This document shows positions 16,823-25,837 of a DNA stretch of 64,000 nucleotides, one piece after another. The translations under genes were made by a program, and so were the position numbers. Source of the stretch: VAZQ01 sp963721005. Lineage in GTDB: Bacteria; Pseudomonadota; Alphaproteobacteria; Rhizobiales; Xanthobacteraceae. The stretch's first letter is position 1. Each line of letters begins with the position of its first letter. The notes under the pieces were generated by a model. The model searched no databases, was not told the DNA's origin, and saw nothing but the letters and a program-made list of their open reading frames with translations. Where the stretch lies: assembly GCA_963721005.1 (NCBI GenBank), contig CAVRHR010000007.1, positions 1-64,000 of the forward strand, given 5' to 3'.

Positions 16823-18234
16823 GCGGCAGCTCCTTCGCGGGTGGCCCGACTGGTGGACAATATATAGCGCTCGACCTGCGCCTGGTCGGCCGGAAGCGCG
16901 GTGACGCGTTCCGGCCGCTCGGCGAGGTCGAGCAGCCAATCTGGTAACGGCGGCCGGATGCCGCAAGCAGCCTGCATGGCGTCCGGAAACTTCGCCGCAT
17001 GGGCGGTGCCCAGCACCACCATCGGAATCGCCGGATCGCGGGTTTCCTTCTCCGCCACCGCCACGCCCACGGCGGTGTGGGGATCGATGAAATGCCCGCT
17101 CTCGCGCAGCACGGTGCGGATGCTGGCCGCAGTCTCCTCCGCATCGGCGCGGCCAGCCGAGAAGGTCGAGCGCAAGCCCGCCAAGGCAGGGGCGGAAAGC
17201 GTGAACCGCCGCGACTGGGCGAGCGAGCCCATCAGGGTGCGCACCGGACGTGCGTCGCGGTCATAGACGTCGAACAGGATGCGCTCGAAATTGGACGCCA
17301 CCTGGATGTCCATGGAGGGCGACGCCGTCGGCATCACCTCGCGCAGCTCGTAGGTGCCGGTCGACAACGTTCGGGCGAGGATGTCGTTGACATTGGTGGC
17401 GATCACCAGCCGGTCGATCGGCAGGCCCATCCGCAGCGCCGCGTAGCCCGCATAGATGTCGCCGAAATTGCCGGTCGGCACCGTGAAGGCGATCTTGCGG
17501 TGCGGCGCGCCGAGCGCGGCCGCGGCGGTGAAGTAGTAGACGATTTGCGCGGCGATGCGCGCCCAGTTGATGGAGTTGACGCCCGACAGATTGACCTGGT
17601 CGCGGAAGGCGTGATGGTTGAACATGGCCTTGGCGAGCGCCTGGCAATCGTCGAAGGTTCCGTCGATGGCGAGCGCGTGGACGTTGTTGTCCTTGGCGGT
17701 GGTCATCATGCGCCGTTGCACGTCCGAGACCCGGCCATGCGGGAACAGCACGAACAGATCGGTGCGCTCGCGGCCGCGGAACGCCTCGATGGCGGCGCCC
17801 CCGGTATCGCCCGAGGTCGCCACCACGATGGTGGTGCGCTCGCCGCGCGCCGCCAGGCCGTGGTCCATGAGCCGGCCGAGAAGCTGCATGGCCAGATCCT
17901 TGAACGCGAGCGTGGGCCCATGAAACAGCTCGAGCACGAACTGGTTCACCCCGAGCTGCGCCAGCGGCGCGACCGCGGGATGGCGAAAGCCGCCATAGGC
18001 CTCGCGCGCCATGCGGGCGAGATCGGGCTCCGCGATGGCGTCGCCGACGAACGGCCGCATCACCTCGACCGCCACCTCGGCATAGGGCCGTCCCGCAAAG
18101 CCGGCGATCGCGGCCGGCTCGAGCCGCGGCCAGGCCTCCGGCACATAGAGGCCACCGTCGCGGGCAAGGCCCGTCAGCATGGCCTCGCCGAAGCCGAGCG
18201 GTGGGGCTTCGCCCCGGGTGGAGACATAGCGCAC
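16819..18234 (-). CDS. thrC: threonine synthase
   Basis: A 471-residue PLP enzyme converting O-phosphohomoserine to threonine. The start is a GTG giving VRYVSTRGEAPPLGF, the usual N-terminus. The PLP lysine is in HGPTLAFKDLAMQLLG (about residue 112), and the phosphate-cradle glycines appear in VPTGNFGDIYAGYAA. The C-terminal DPHTAVGVAVAEK is also typical. It is the first gene of thrC-M16-GNAT. The DNA on its 5' side is the border of the accessory block. Confidence 0.95.
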   Translation of the reverse strand: MRYVSTRGEAPPLGFGEAMLTGLARDGGLYVPEAWPRLEPAAIAGFAGRPYAEVAVEVMRPFVGDAIAEPDLARMAREAYGGFRHPAVAPLAQLGVNQFVLELFHGPTLAFKDLAMQLLGRLMDHGLAARGERTTIVVATSGDTGGAAIEAFRGRERTDLFVLFPHGRVSDVQRRMMTTAKDNNVHALAIDGTFDDCQALAKAMFNHHAFRDQVNLSGVNSINWARIAAQIVYYFTAAAALGAPHRKIAFTVPTGNFGDIYAGYAALRMGLPIDRLVIATNVNDILARTLSTGTYELREVMPTASPSMDIQVASNFERILFDVYDRDARPVRTLMGSLAQSRRFTLSAPALAGLRSTFSAGRADAEETAASIRTVLRESGHFIDPHTAVGVAVAEKETRDPAIPMVVLGTAHAAKFPDAMQAACGIRPPLPDWLLDLAERPERVTALPADQAQVERYILSTSRATREGAAA

Positions 18235-19086
18235 GGTTGGGGTTCCAGGCTCTCTTCGGGCGGGTCGCAGGGGGCTTTCGCGGCCGGTCCGGTTCGACCA
18301 CCGAGCCGGATAGCAAGCATTTGATTTTGCTGGCATTCCCAGCCGAACCGGCCGGCTGGGCGCAGCCGCTGCGGCACACTAGTCGGAACGACCTTCCGGC
18401 ACAAGGAAGGCCACGCCAGCCGGGTAAACAGCCACGAAAGTGGTACGAGTGATTCGTCGGCTCGTTGTTTTCATTCGAGAAATTGGGGTTCGTTCGGCCA
18501 AAATGCGGTTCGGGCTTCGGTGCCAACCGCCGCCCGGCGCACGGTCGGCGATCTCGGCGCCGGGCCGGAGCGGTCTTCGAATTTCACCTGCAGATTCAAG
18601 GGGGGGCCTCCTGTAAACAACAGGGAGATTTACGGGGCCGGAGGTTTTTGCGTGCAGCGCCAAGAACGTGCGCGGCGAGCTGGCGCGAATAACAGGAAAT
18701 ATCAGGCGGAGAACAGGGCCGGCTTCCCGGCCGCAGGGACGGCCCTTTTGGCCGCCCTCTGACTCAAGCGGGCGCCCACAAGGGGCGCCCCTACGCAAGC
18801 AGGACACAAGGAATCGTGCCGGGCTTGATCAAACAAATATCCGGCTTGGTTTCCCAGCTGGGCGGAATCGGCGCAATTCAGGAGTTTCAATTTCCCGAAT
18901 AATCTGATTTGCATAACCGGGTCAAGCGCGCAACAGAGACGTCGGCTGAATTCTTTGCCGTCGAAATGTTGTTGGGGGCATTCGCTTGTCCACCTTGCGC
19001 CAATGCCCCGACAGCATCCGCACTTTCGCGCCCTGCTCTTCCGCTCTGGTCCTCCGTTCCAGGACTCCATACCACAATGCAGCGAT
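18235..19086. other. non-coding border region with short palindromes
   Basis: About 850 bases upstream of thrC without a credible gene. It contains the thrC leader and a pair of GC-rich dyads near 18718-18800 (GGCCGGCTTCCCGGCC and GGGCGCCCACAAGGGGCGCCC), which look like dispersed repeats. Open frames here on both strands lack ribosome sites and family resemblance. Confidence 0.5.
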
Positions 19087-19371
19087 ATGGTATGCTCCAA
19101 GCTACACGACGTCTCAACGTCCATCCTCAATCTCAATATTGAAAATGTCTTCACGCCGGCATCCATCGTCAAGAATTCGATCGGCTTCCAGAACCTTCCT
19201 GGTGGCTCCGCACTGAAGGGCAGCATGAGCATAGGCCTGACCAATGTGGTGGTGACGCCCCCGCATGGAGCAGCGACACCTCTCACCAGCGCAAATGCTG
19301 CGAGTGCGGGTAATATGGTGACGAACGGCGACCACATGAACGTGGAGTACAAAGCTGAGCGGCGACAATAA
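19087..19371 (+). other. possible gene remnant
   Basis: A 94-codon frame whose latter two thirds read like real protein (NIENVFTPASIVKNSIGFQ, then SIGLTNVVVTPPHGAA). It has no ribosome site. Its stop lies inside a strong hairpin at 19367-19395. It may be the 3' end of a decayed gene. I cannot assign a family, and the call is weak. Confidence 0.2.
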
Positions 19372-19395
19372 GCGGCGGCTGAGCCGCCGCTTATT
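19367..19395. repeat. perfect 13-base inverted repeat
   Basis: AATAAGCGGCGGC, a TGA loop, and the exact complement. No T run follows beyond the TTATT of the arm itself. It lies between the possible remnant and the LuxR-type regulator end, where it could act as a bidirectional transcription barrier. Confidence 0.6.
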
Positions 19396-19467
19396 GCCCG
19401 GAACGATCCTTGGGACTTAGCCAATGGCGGCCAGCTGAAAAGGACGGGCTGCCAAAAAAGCGCCCGC

Positions 19468-20613
19468 TCAGCCGTGAAGCTGATTCGAAAATCCGGCGAC
19501 GAGCTTGACCAGATCGGCTTGGCGTTTGGCGCCGGTCTTCTCGAACAGGCGGCCGAGATGGGGCCGGACCGTGGCGTCCCCGATTCCGAGCGCCTCGGCG
19601 ACTTCGGGAGCGCCGCCGATCTCGACAATGGCGAGCAAGACGCGCAGCTCGGTCGGCGTCAGCTTGTAGGCACGAGCGATGGCCTCCGGCGGCGAGATAA
19701 TGTCCAGCGCGGCCTTGTGCACGAACAAGGCCGCGGCGGCGGCGGTCGCGATGCCGGCGCGGCGCCGCGCGCCCGACGTGAGCGGCAGCACGTGGGCGAC
19801 GTGGCGTTCGCCATCGCGTGCAGTCAGCGGCAATGCGATCCCTTTGACACCGATCGCCGTATCGCCGTTGCCGGCGGCGACCAAGACGTCGCGCAAGACC
19901 CGATCGATGCTGGGATCGCCGGCAGCCAGCCGACCGCCGACCGCGCGCAGAAAATCGCCGTCGGCCAGGATGGCATGGCCGGCGGCGTTGGCATGGATGA
20001 TGCGGCAGGTGGCGTCCACCAGAAGCATGCCGGCGGCGAGGCCGTCAAGGATATCGGCGAAATTCGCCGCCTCGGCGGTCTTGAGGTCGATCGCCTTGCC
20101 GATGAGCACCGCACGACGAACGTGTGGCACAACCAGACGCATACGCCTCCGCGTTTCGTCGTCGACGAGGCCATCTCTTTGGTGGCGAAATATGCCGACA
20201 AAGGCGGCACTTGTGCCCGACTTTTCGATCACCGCGACGACGTGATCTACCAAGCCTTGCGGTTGCACCCATTCCCGATAGATGCGGGTTTCAAGAAACT
20301 CTTGGTAGGGAATGATGTCATTGGTGGAGAGCGGTACTTCCAGCTCGGCGAAAACATGGCCAGTCGTCATCGGATCAAGCTTGACGTATGTTTCGAAGTA
20401 AAGATCCCTGTAATAAGGATCGATGCCGTCGATGCTCTCATAGAACAGGTTGCCGCACTTGTTGACGGCATCCTTGGAATACAGCGAGGCCGCAAGGCCG
20501 CCGACGAAACCTTTGATCCTGCCAAGAGCGAGTGGCCACAGCGACGGGTCGAGCGCCGCGTCGTAGATGTCGCCGATCAGCGCCGAGAGCCGCGCAGCCT
20601 CGTCCATGACCAT
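19468..20613 (-). CDS. LuxR-type transcriptional regulator with PAS-like region
   Basis: A 381-residue regulator. The C-terminal 65 residues form a LuxR/GerE helix-turn-helix (KLTPTELRVLLAIVEIGG, then EALGIGDATVRPHLGRLFEKTG). Residues about 180-290 contain a PAS-like ligand or redox sensing part (ILDGLAAGMLLVDATCRIIHAN). The N-terminal third (residues 1-120) is conserved in many Rhizobiales regulators, but the signal is not known. It is the only DNA-binding regulator in the accessory block, so it may control the secreted-protein genes downstream. That is inference from position only. Confidence 0.8.
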   Translation of the reverse strand: MVMDEAARLSALIGDIYDAALDPSLWPLALGRIKGFVGGLAASLYSKDAVNKCGNLFYESIDGIDPYYRDLYFETYVKLDPMTTGHVFAELEVPLSTNDIIPYQEFLETRIYREWVQPQGLVDHVVAVIEKSGTSAAFVGIFRHQRDGLVDDETRRRMRLVVPHVRRAVLIGKAIDLKTAEAANFADILDGLAAGMLLVDATCRIIHANAAGHAILADGDFLRAVGGRLAAGDPSIDRVLRDVLVAAGNGDTAIGVKGIALPLTARDGERHVAHVLPLTSGARRRAGIATAAAAALFVHKAALDIISPPEAIARAYKLTPTELRVLLAIVEIGGAPEVAEALGIGDATVRPHLGRLFEKTGAKRQADLVKLVAGFSNQLHG

Positions 20614-21014
20614 CAGCCTTCCGTCATCGGCCGCCCTGTGGTCGTGTCATGTCACGTGCCACGAATTGTGGGCTCAAGTCGAACACGCACAACGGTCTCC
20701 GGGGGAGTAAACCGGCATACCGCGCAAACCGAGGCGGAAATTAGCAGCTCTCTGAACCGGCTGGAACCCAGACCCTCGTCAGGGGCGCACGCCCTCTCAC
20801 TCCTTCTCCCCGCGCGCCATCAGGGCGTTTACGCCCGTCTTCGACGGGCGATGGAGAAAGTCGGGATGAGGGGCGTTTCCGCGAGTCTGAGCTTGTGGAA
20901 ACGTCCCCTCACCGGGCTGAAATTTGGTTTTCCGCACTGCTCGGTACCCTCTCCCCGCACGCAGGGCGAGGAGCGCCGCATGCTCGGCCCGCTCCGGCGC
21001 TGAACGCTTGCCGC
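20614..21014. other. intergenic region with repeat family B
   Basis: No gene is seen between the LuxR-type regulator start and the exported coiled-coil protein. The first 160 bases should hold the regulator promoter. The rest is a copy of a dispersed repeat described separately. Confidence 0.5.
20775..20970 (+). repeat. dispersed repeat family B, copy 1
   Basis: About 195 bases containing CTCTCACTCCTTCTCCCCGC and GTTTACGCCCGTCTTCGACG, then GTCCCCTCACCGGGCTGA. An inverted second copy lies at 57105-57312, upstream of tldD. The boundaries were set by eye. Confidence 0.75.
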
Positions 21015-21374
21015 CTACTTCTTGCCGCTCGGCTCGGGGCTCGCTCTCATCAGCGTCAGCTCGCTGTTGAGCTTCTCCATCGCCGATTTGAGCGCGGCGA
21101 TCTCGGCTCGGGCGGCGGCGAGATCGCGATCGGCGGCGGCGAGCTTGTCCTGTGTCTCGCGCGCCAGCTTGATCAACACTTGCTGAAGGTACTCGACATT
21201 GGCCTGCAGGCATCCGGTACGACGCTCCATCCGCGTCTCGGCGGTGCAGCGTTCCATGCCGCGGATGTCCTGCGCGACCGCCGTCGAGAGCAACGCCAGC
21301 AGCACTCCCGCCGGGCACAAAACCCGTGCCACAGCGAGCCGAGACTGCCGAAACGGCGGCGGTTCGTGTTTCAT
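21015..21374 (-). CDS. exported coiled-coil protein of unknown function
   Basis: A 119-residue protein with a signal peptide (residues 10-34, ending STAVAQD). A cysteine pair (ERCTAETRMERRTGC) follows, and then an uninterrupted heptad pattern from about 63 to 110 (KLAAADRDLAAARAEIAALK). It would be a short periplasmic coiled coil, probably an oligomer. It lies downstream of the isochorismatase-like gene on the same strand. No family recognised. Confidence 0.55.
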   Translation of the reverse strand: MKHEPPPFRQSRLAVARVLCPAGVLLALLSTAVAQDIRGMERCTAETRMERRTGCLQANVEYLQQVLIKLARETQDKLAAADRDLAAARAEIAALKSAMEKLNSELTLMRASPEPSGKK

Positions 21375-21520
21375 GGGCGAGAGCTTACCCGATAAAGGGC
21401 CGATGCAACGGCCCCCTTGATGTCCGCTTTCCGGCACAGCCGCGTCTCCCGGCGTGCCAGTGCCTGCCGCGAAGCGTGACGGGCACCGGTGGTGCCCGTC
21501 GATCGCGGAGGAAGCCGTCT

Positions 21521-22177
21521 TTATTGGAAGGTGATCATGTCGGTGCGGCTCAGCGTCGGAGATTTCGCCTTCAAAGGCTCGTTGTTCAGGTTGGAATTTC
21601 CCTGATTCAATATCTGATAGAAACCGATGGTGGTCTCGTAGTCGGTGTTGGCGGCGGTGGTATCCATCGGGACGACGACGGTGTAATCGCGCACCGTCGC
21701 TCCGACGGACGTGTAGGCCAGGGAGCCGCTGACCTTCCAACCGACCATGATGATCGTGGTGATGCCCTTCGCCTTCAGAGCCTTGTCGAGATCGGTGTTG
21801 TAGAACCTGTCCTGGGCGGTGTTCGCGATCTTGATGTCGCCCGCAGCCGGGGCGACTTCCGGCAGCCATTTCGACATGTTCGCCTCACGGGTGCCGTATG
21901 CCACGACCACGCCGGCCTTGCGGACCTGCGCCATGAACGGAGTCATGGCCGGCAGCATCTCGCCCTTGCATTTCGGCTGGGAGTTGCAGATGGGCTCGAC
22001 GTAGTCGAGCACCAGCAAGGCCGTGGTCGCCGGCTTGAGGGCGACGCGGGCCGGGGCCGGCAGCGCCGGCATTTGCAGGGTCATCATGGGCTTGGCGGCC
22101 GGTTGCGCTTGCGCCGCACCGCCGCAGAGTGCCAGGGCGAGACCGCTGGTCAGGAGGACTGTATAAATCCGTGTCAT
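21521..22177 (-). CDS. exported isochorismatase-fold protein lacking catalytic residues
   Basis: A 218-residue protein with a signal peptide (residues 1-24, AAQAQ) and an isochorismatase/cysteine-hydrolase fold: TTALLVLDYVEPICNS has the first conserved aspartate near residue 58, followed by DRFYNTDLDKALKAKG and IIMVGWKVSGSLAYTS. In active members the last segment holds the nucleophilic cysteine (N-V-C-V-x-x-T); here that place is serine. The lysine normally before the F-x-x-T-x-L strand is asparagine. It is therefore probably not an amidohydrolase and may bind a ligand instead. Export is unusual for this fold. Confidence 0.75.
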   Translation of the reverse strand: MTRIYTVLLTSGLALALCGGAAQAQPAAKPMMTLQMPALPAPARVALKPATTALLVLDYVEPICNSQPKCKGEMLPAMTPFMAQVRKAGVVVAYGTREANMSKWLPEVAPAAGDIKIANTAQDRFYNTDLDKALKAKGITTIIMVGWKVSGSLAYTSVGATVRDYTVVVPMDTTAANTDYETTIGFYQILNQGNSNLNNEPLKAKSPTLSRTDMITFQ

Positions 22178-22434
22178 GTGGGAATCTCCTTAAGGGGCTG
22201 ATGTCCGGGGTCCGACTTTCGCACGACCTGGCAGCACGCCCTCATGCGGGCTTCGGAACCTGGGACTGCAGCATCCACCCTAAAGCGATTTTCGACGGAA
22301 TGGAATTGGCCTCGGCGAGAGACCGCCGAGGCGCCCGGCCGCACGGACGCGGCGCCCGAAATCAGCCAAATTGATGCGCCAGACAAGTGGATCGGGCCGG
22401 CCGCTGGCTCTCCAACTCGTCAAGGAAGTATCCG

Positions 22435-22776
22435 ATGAAAAAATTCATGGTGCTGTACATGGCCTCCGGGGCCGAGTTCGAGAAGATGATGAAAAGCTCT
22501 ACGCCCGAGCAGCAGCAAAAAGGGATGGAGGCGTGGATGAAGTGGATGAATGCCAACAAGGCGTCCCTGGTCGATGGCGGAGCGCCGCTGGGAAAGACCA
22601 AGCGGGTCGACCAGAACGGGGCTTCGAATACCAGAAATGAGATCGGCGGCTATTCGATAGTCCAGGCGGAATCGCATGACGCAGCGACCAAGATATTCGG
22701 CAAGGACCATCCCCACCTGCACATGCCGGGCGCATGGATAGAGATCGTCGAGATCATGCCGTTGCCGGGAATGTAG
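22435..22776 (+). CDS. YCII-related domain protein
   Basis: A 113-residue protein starting MKKFMVLYMASGAEFEKMM, with a small alpha-beta barrel layout typical of the YCII/DGPF group. The conserved YSIVQAESHDAATKIFGKDHPHLHM and the terminal IEIVEIMPLPGM agree. No signal peptide, so cytoplasmic. Function is unknown for the family; some members are linked to sigma factors of the ECF class, none of which is present here. An AAGGAAG ribosome site lies just upstream. The adjacent 22777-23073 stretch shows no gene. Confidence 0.75.
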   Translation: MKKFMVLYMASGAEFEKMMKSSTPEQQQKGMEAWMKWMNANKASLVDGGAPLGKTKRVDQNGASNTRNEIGGYSIVQAESHDAATKIFGKDHPHLHMPGAWIEIVEIMPLPGM

Positions 22777-23073
22777 CGCGCCGGTCGCGGTTCGTGCGGG
22801 CGGCCAGAATCGGCGCAGCCCAGGAGTGCCGCTACCCGCGGTGAACCGCGCTACCTGCCAATGCGGGCCCCGGAGCCTCACGCCATTTCGTCGTTGCCCA
22901 ACCTGCATGGCCGCGGCACAAAGCATGAACAGTCGCTTTGCAGTCCGATCATTCGCCTTCGTATGGCGGGCGTTCCGTGTACGGATGGGAGCCGCCGCCC
23001 GAGGTGCCGGCGATGGCGCGGCGGGGCGGGTAACGTTCTGGTCGGTGCCCGGTCGTGGTCTTGTCTTCTTGAT

Positions 23074-23934
23074 CTATTTCGCCGGGGGTTCGACCTTGCG
23101 AAGATGCCCGTACATCAGTTCCTCTACGTACGACACGCAATTGAACTCCAGCAATTGCATGTTCGGCTCGACCCGACGATACAGCGGCATGCTCATCTTC
23201 CAGGGACGGGTGTAGACCTTCGGATCGTCGACTGTCACTTCATAGAGAAGCGTATTCGCGCTGGTGGGCGTGTAACGCTCGGTGAGGTGCAACGCGTCGC
23301 TGTGATAGTCTCCTGCTCGGTCAAACCAGGTATCTTCGACGATCCCGGTCACGTCGACCACCAACGTATCTCCGTCCCACGAACCGCTCGACCAACCCAT
23401 CCAGGAATCGACCGGAGCCTCGCTCTTCATTCCGATATTCACAACGCGTGAGGCGAAGGCAAATTCGTAGGTGAACGACACGTACTTCGGCGATTGCACG
23501 ATTTCAAACGGAAACGGCATGTAGGTCGCCCGTGGCAGGCCGGGCAGGAAGCATTTGACGACCGGATCCAGAGCGAGCCAGCTCGCTTCATTTTCCTTCT
23601 TCTTGGCGAGCGCCTCGGGCCGATAGGGAAGCGGTCCGTCTTCAACGACGCCAAGTCCGGCGGGAATTCCGCCCACCGCCCCCATGACGACAACCGGTCC
23701 TGCCTTCGCATCATGGGGTTGGATATCCCATTCGGCGGTGTTCATGGCCTGCCAGATTCCGCTCAAGTTCGGCTTACCGTCGGCGGTTCGGGGGGCTCTG
23801 TATATGGGGTCAGCGGCAGCAGTCGGCGGCCGGTTCGGCGCCCCCTGCTGCGCGAATCCCGGGGACACGATGATCCCTTGCCCGATCGACACGCCGATAG
23901 CCATGATCACTATGGACTTATTGGAAGGTCGCAT
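23074..23934 (-). CDS. secreted GRY-core family protein, copy 1
   Basis: A 286-residue exported protein with a signal peptide of about 28 residues. It has the PRTADGKPNLSGIWQAMN opening seen in many acidobacterial and rhizobial proteins of unknown function, then CFLPGLPRATYMPFPFEIVQ and the core SWDGDTLVVDVTG at about residue 184. DALHLTERYTP and DDPKVYTRPWKM follow. The repeated aromatic/polar pattern suggests an all-beta fold. It is the first of eleven family members in this block and is most like the copies at 25838-27020 and 27150-28274. Name GRY-core is mine; no function is known to me. Confidence 0.75.
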   Translation of the reverse strand: MRPSNKSIVIMAIGVSIGQGIIVSPGFAQQGAPNRPPTAAADPIYRAPRTADGKPNLSGIWQAMNTAEWDIQPHDAKAGPVVVMGAVGGIPAGLGVVEDGPLPYRPEALAKKKENEASWLALDPVVKCFLPGLPRATYMPFPFEIVQSPKYVSFTYEFAFASRVVNIGMKSEAPVDSWMGWSSGSWDGDTLVVDVTGIVEDTWFDRAGDYHSDALHLTERYTPTSANTLLYEVTVDDPKVYTRPWKMSMPLYRRVEPNMQLLEFNCVSYVEELMYGHLRKVEPPAK

Positions 23935-23967
23935 TCAGGTCCTCCATTCGAGTCGAGTGCCAGCTGA

Positions 23968-24474
23968 TCATGGTTTCGGCTTGGCGGCTTCTTCTGTCGT
24001 GGCTCCCCGTTTCCAGCAGGTTCGGGAAAGGTACAAAATCGATTCCACCTTCATTCCCGGTGGGCGGGACGCGTCAGCTTTTTCCACGATCGGCCCGGTG
24101 ATCTGCACTTCATGGCCAACCTGGAAATTCAGCATCTCCTGATCTCCTTGAAGCCGGAACACCAGCGGCGCCCTCGCCGCAAACGGCGGCGCTCCCGCGA
24201 TGGGCGGCCGCTCGCCGCCTCTCCAGTCCGCAATGAGGAATTCCCCGTTGGGGGATTTTGCCACACAACCGATTGAAACGAAGCTATCCCCGCGGTCCAT
24301 CGACTTGGGATAGATCGAGGTTCCCTCTGGGATACCGGGAATGTGAACCCTCTGGGTGGGCGCCCCGGCCTGCCCCAGCGCACTGGCGGAAAGACAAACA
24401 ACCAGGCCGAACGAGCTCACGACGGAGAGCGTCCCGTTCACTCCGATCCTCCAATTCATCTTAGCGTTTCTCAC
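23968..24474 (-). CDS. exported protein of unknown function
   Basis: A 168-residue protein with a signal peptide ending SASALGQAG near residue 36. The rest contains PEGTSIYPKSMDRGDSFVSI and LVFRLQGDQEMLNFQVGHEV, and ends in a charged tail with one late cysteine. The second region resembles a small beta domain, as in cell-surface binding proteins. It overlaps the end of the formylglycine-like gene by 14 bases, or begins just after it if the second ATG (MNWRIG) is used, so the two are co-transcribed. Function not recognised. Confidence 0.6.
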   Translation of the reverse strand: MRNAKMNWRIGVNGTLSVVSSFGLVVCLSASALGQAGAPTQRVHIPGIPEGTSIYPKSMDRGDSFVSIGCVAKSPNGEFLIADWRGGERPPIAGAPPFAARAPLVFRLQGDQEMLNFQVGHEVQITGPIVEKADASRPPGMKVESILYLSRTCWKRGATTEEAAKPKP

Positions 24475-25306
24475 GCGCCACCCGGAAACCGAGGTCGAAG
24501 TGACGGTAATCCTCCGGAAAATGGCTGCGAAGCGACACGCGCGTCAGCCAGGGCCCACTGTCGTGGAAGGTCCCACCGCGCACTCCCCGCCCCCCATCAC
24601 TGCGGTCGGGTCCATTGGGATCAGCCATCGGACTCTTCGAGTAATACTTGGAGTCGTACCAGTCCTGCACCCATTCCGCGACATTCCCGCGCATATCGTA
24701 GAGGCCCCAAGCATTGGGTTTTTTTGTCGCCACCGGCTGCGTCTTCTCGACGTTATACCAGGCCCAATCGTCCGCGGGCGAACGCCGGCCCAGCGAGTTC
24801 GCCACGTTCGCGCCCGCAAACTGATCCGCTGTGCCGGCTCTCGCCGCATATTCCCATTCGGCTTCGGTTGGCAGCCGATAGAGGAATCCGTCGCTGCGTG
24901 CGTTCAGCTTGTCGAGGAACGCCTGCACATCCTGAAAGCTGACTTGCTCCACCGGAAGGGTGTCGCCCTTATAGCGACTGGGATCCGAGCCCATCACCGC
25001 CTGCCATTGCTTTTGCGTCACTTCCGTCTTTGCAATCTCGAAAGCTTTGGTGATTTGTACGGTGTGTCGCGGCTTTTCGTCGGCGCTGCATTCCACCGGC
25101 TTTGCACCTTCAGAGCAGCCCATTGGGAACTGCCCGGCGGGAACCGAAACGAACGGCATGCCCAAATCGTTCGTGCTGTACGCCACGGCCGATCCGTCCC
25201 CGGCGGGCTCAAGAGCCCAAGCCGATATCGCCAAGGTGCATGCTCCGACCGCAAACGTCACTGCCGAGACGCTCGTCCGTCGACCGACCCGATTGTGATC
25301 AGCCAT
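24461..25306 (-). CDS. exported formylglycine-generating-enzyme-fold protein without active-site cysteines
   Basis: A 281-residue protein of the FGE-sulfatase/SUMF1 fold. After a signal region (residues 10-32) come FVSVPAGQFPMGCSEG, KTEVTQKQWQAVMG, YRLPTEAEWEYAARAG and GLYDMRGNVAEWVQDWY, all hallmarks of the family. The C-terminal part reads RGGTFHDSGPWLTRVSLRSH; true formylglycine enzymes carry two cysteines here, and both are missing. It thus resembles the broader non-sulfatase members whose roles vary (for example PvdO or EgtB-like). It is probably in one operon with the 23968-24474 gene. Confidence 0.85.
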   Translation of the reverse strand: MADHNRVGRRTSVSAVTFAVGACTLAISAWALEPAGDGSAVAYSTNDLGMPFVSVPAGQFPMGCSEGAKPVECSADEKPRHTVQITKAFEIAKTEVTQKQWQAVMGSDPSRYKGDTLPVEQVSFQDVQAFLDKLNARSDGFLYRLPTEAEWEYAARAGTADQFAGANVANSLGRRSPADDWAWYNVEKTQPVATKKPNAWGLYDMRGNVAEWVQDWYDSKYYSKSPMADPNGPDRSDGGRGVRGGTFHDSGPWLTRVSLRSHFPEDYRHFDLGFRVAREKR

Positions 25307-25387
25307 GCTGTGCTTCTTCGATGATTTCGCACGACGAGACTGTATTCGCTGTTATTCGCGCTTCCTCACTCTCTGGTCGCCGGAAAG

Positions 25388-25777
25388 TCACTTTGGCGCG
25401 TCCGGGCTGGATCCGCCCACGAACAGCAATCGTCCATCCGGCAACGTAATATCGCGTCCATTCGCTCGCAAAGCTCCGTCTTTCGCGCGGTAGCCGTTCA
25501 CCATGATCACGGTGCCAGCAGCCAGGGAATCCTTCGTGAACCCCGCTCTTATCAACGTACCTGGGGGCCCCGCCTCGACGGCCCAGTTCTCGACGGTTCC
25601 GTCAGGCTTTTTTACGTCGATGTAGATCCAGGAATGAGGATTGATCCACGCCATCTTGGTCACGGATCCGGTTAGCGTCACGGGCTTATTCGCATCATAT
25701 TCGGCCGCAAACGAGTGATGCGCGCTCGCCGGCGGGGCCAGGGGAATCATCGCCATCGCGATGAGCATAAGCACCAA
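25388..25777 (-). CDS. DUF6152-like exported protein, probably frameshifted in its signal peptide
   Basis: A beta-rich protein beginning the mature part with AHHSFAAEYDANKPVTLTGS and continuing TKMAWINPHSWIYIDVKK, the pattern of DUF6152. The open frame starts only at a TTG or ATG inside the hydrophobic core of the signal, without positive charges. A better start, ATG at 25794-25796 with GGAG upstream, encodes MKNSKP in a frame one base off. Removing a single base near 25778 would join them into MKNSKPLVLMLIAMAM. So either an indel or a sequencing error splits it, or a shortened form is made. The family often accompanies GRY-core proteins, as far as I recall. Confidence 0.7.
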   Translation of the reverse strand: MVLMLIAMAMIPLAPPASAHHSFAAEYDANKPVTLTGSVTKMAWINPHSWIYIDVKKPDGTVENWAVEAGPPGTLIRAGFTKDSLAAGTVIMVNGYRAKDGALRANGRDITLPDGRLLFVGGSSPDAPK

Positions 25778-25837
25778 CAGGCTTCGAATTCTTCATCGCT
25801 TCGTCTCCGCGTTGATCCTTGCCGAATCACTTGGCTG

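Noticed and set aside
18702..19628. Open frame of 308 codons on the minus strand over the region upstream of thrC
   Set aside because: Overlaps the end of the LuxR-type gene and has a patchy, compositionally odd translation without start signals.
24461..25306. A true sulfatase-modifying enzyme
   Set aside because: The catalytic cysteines are missing and no sulfatase gene is nearby.
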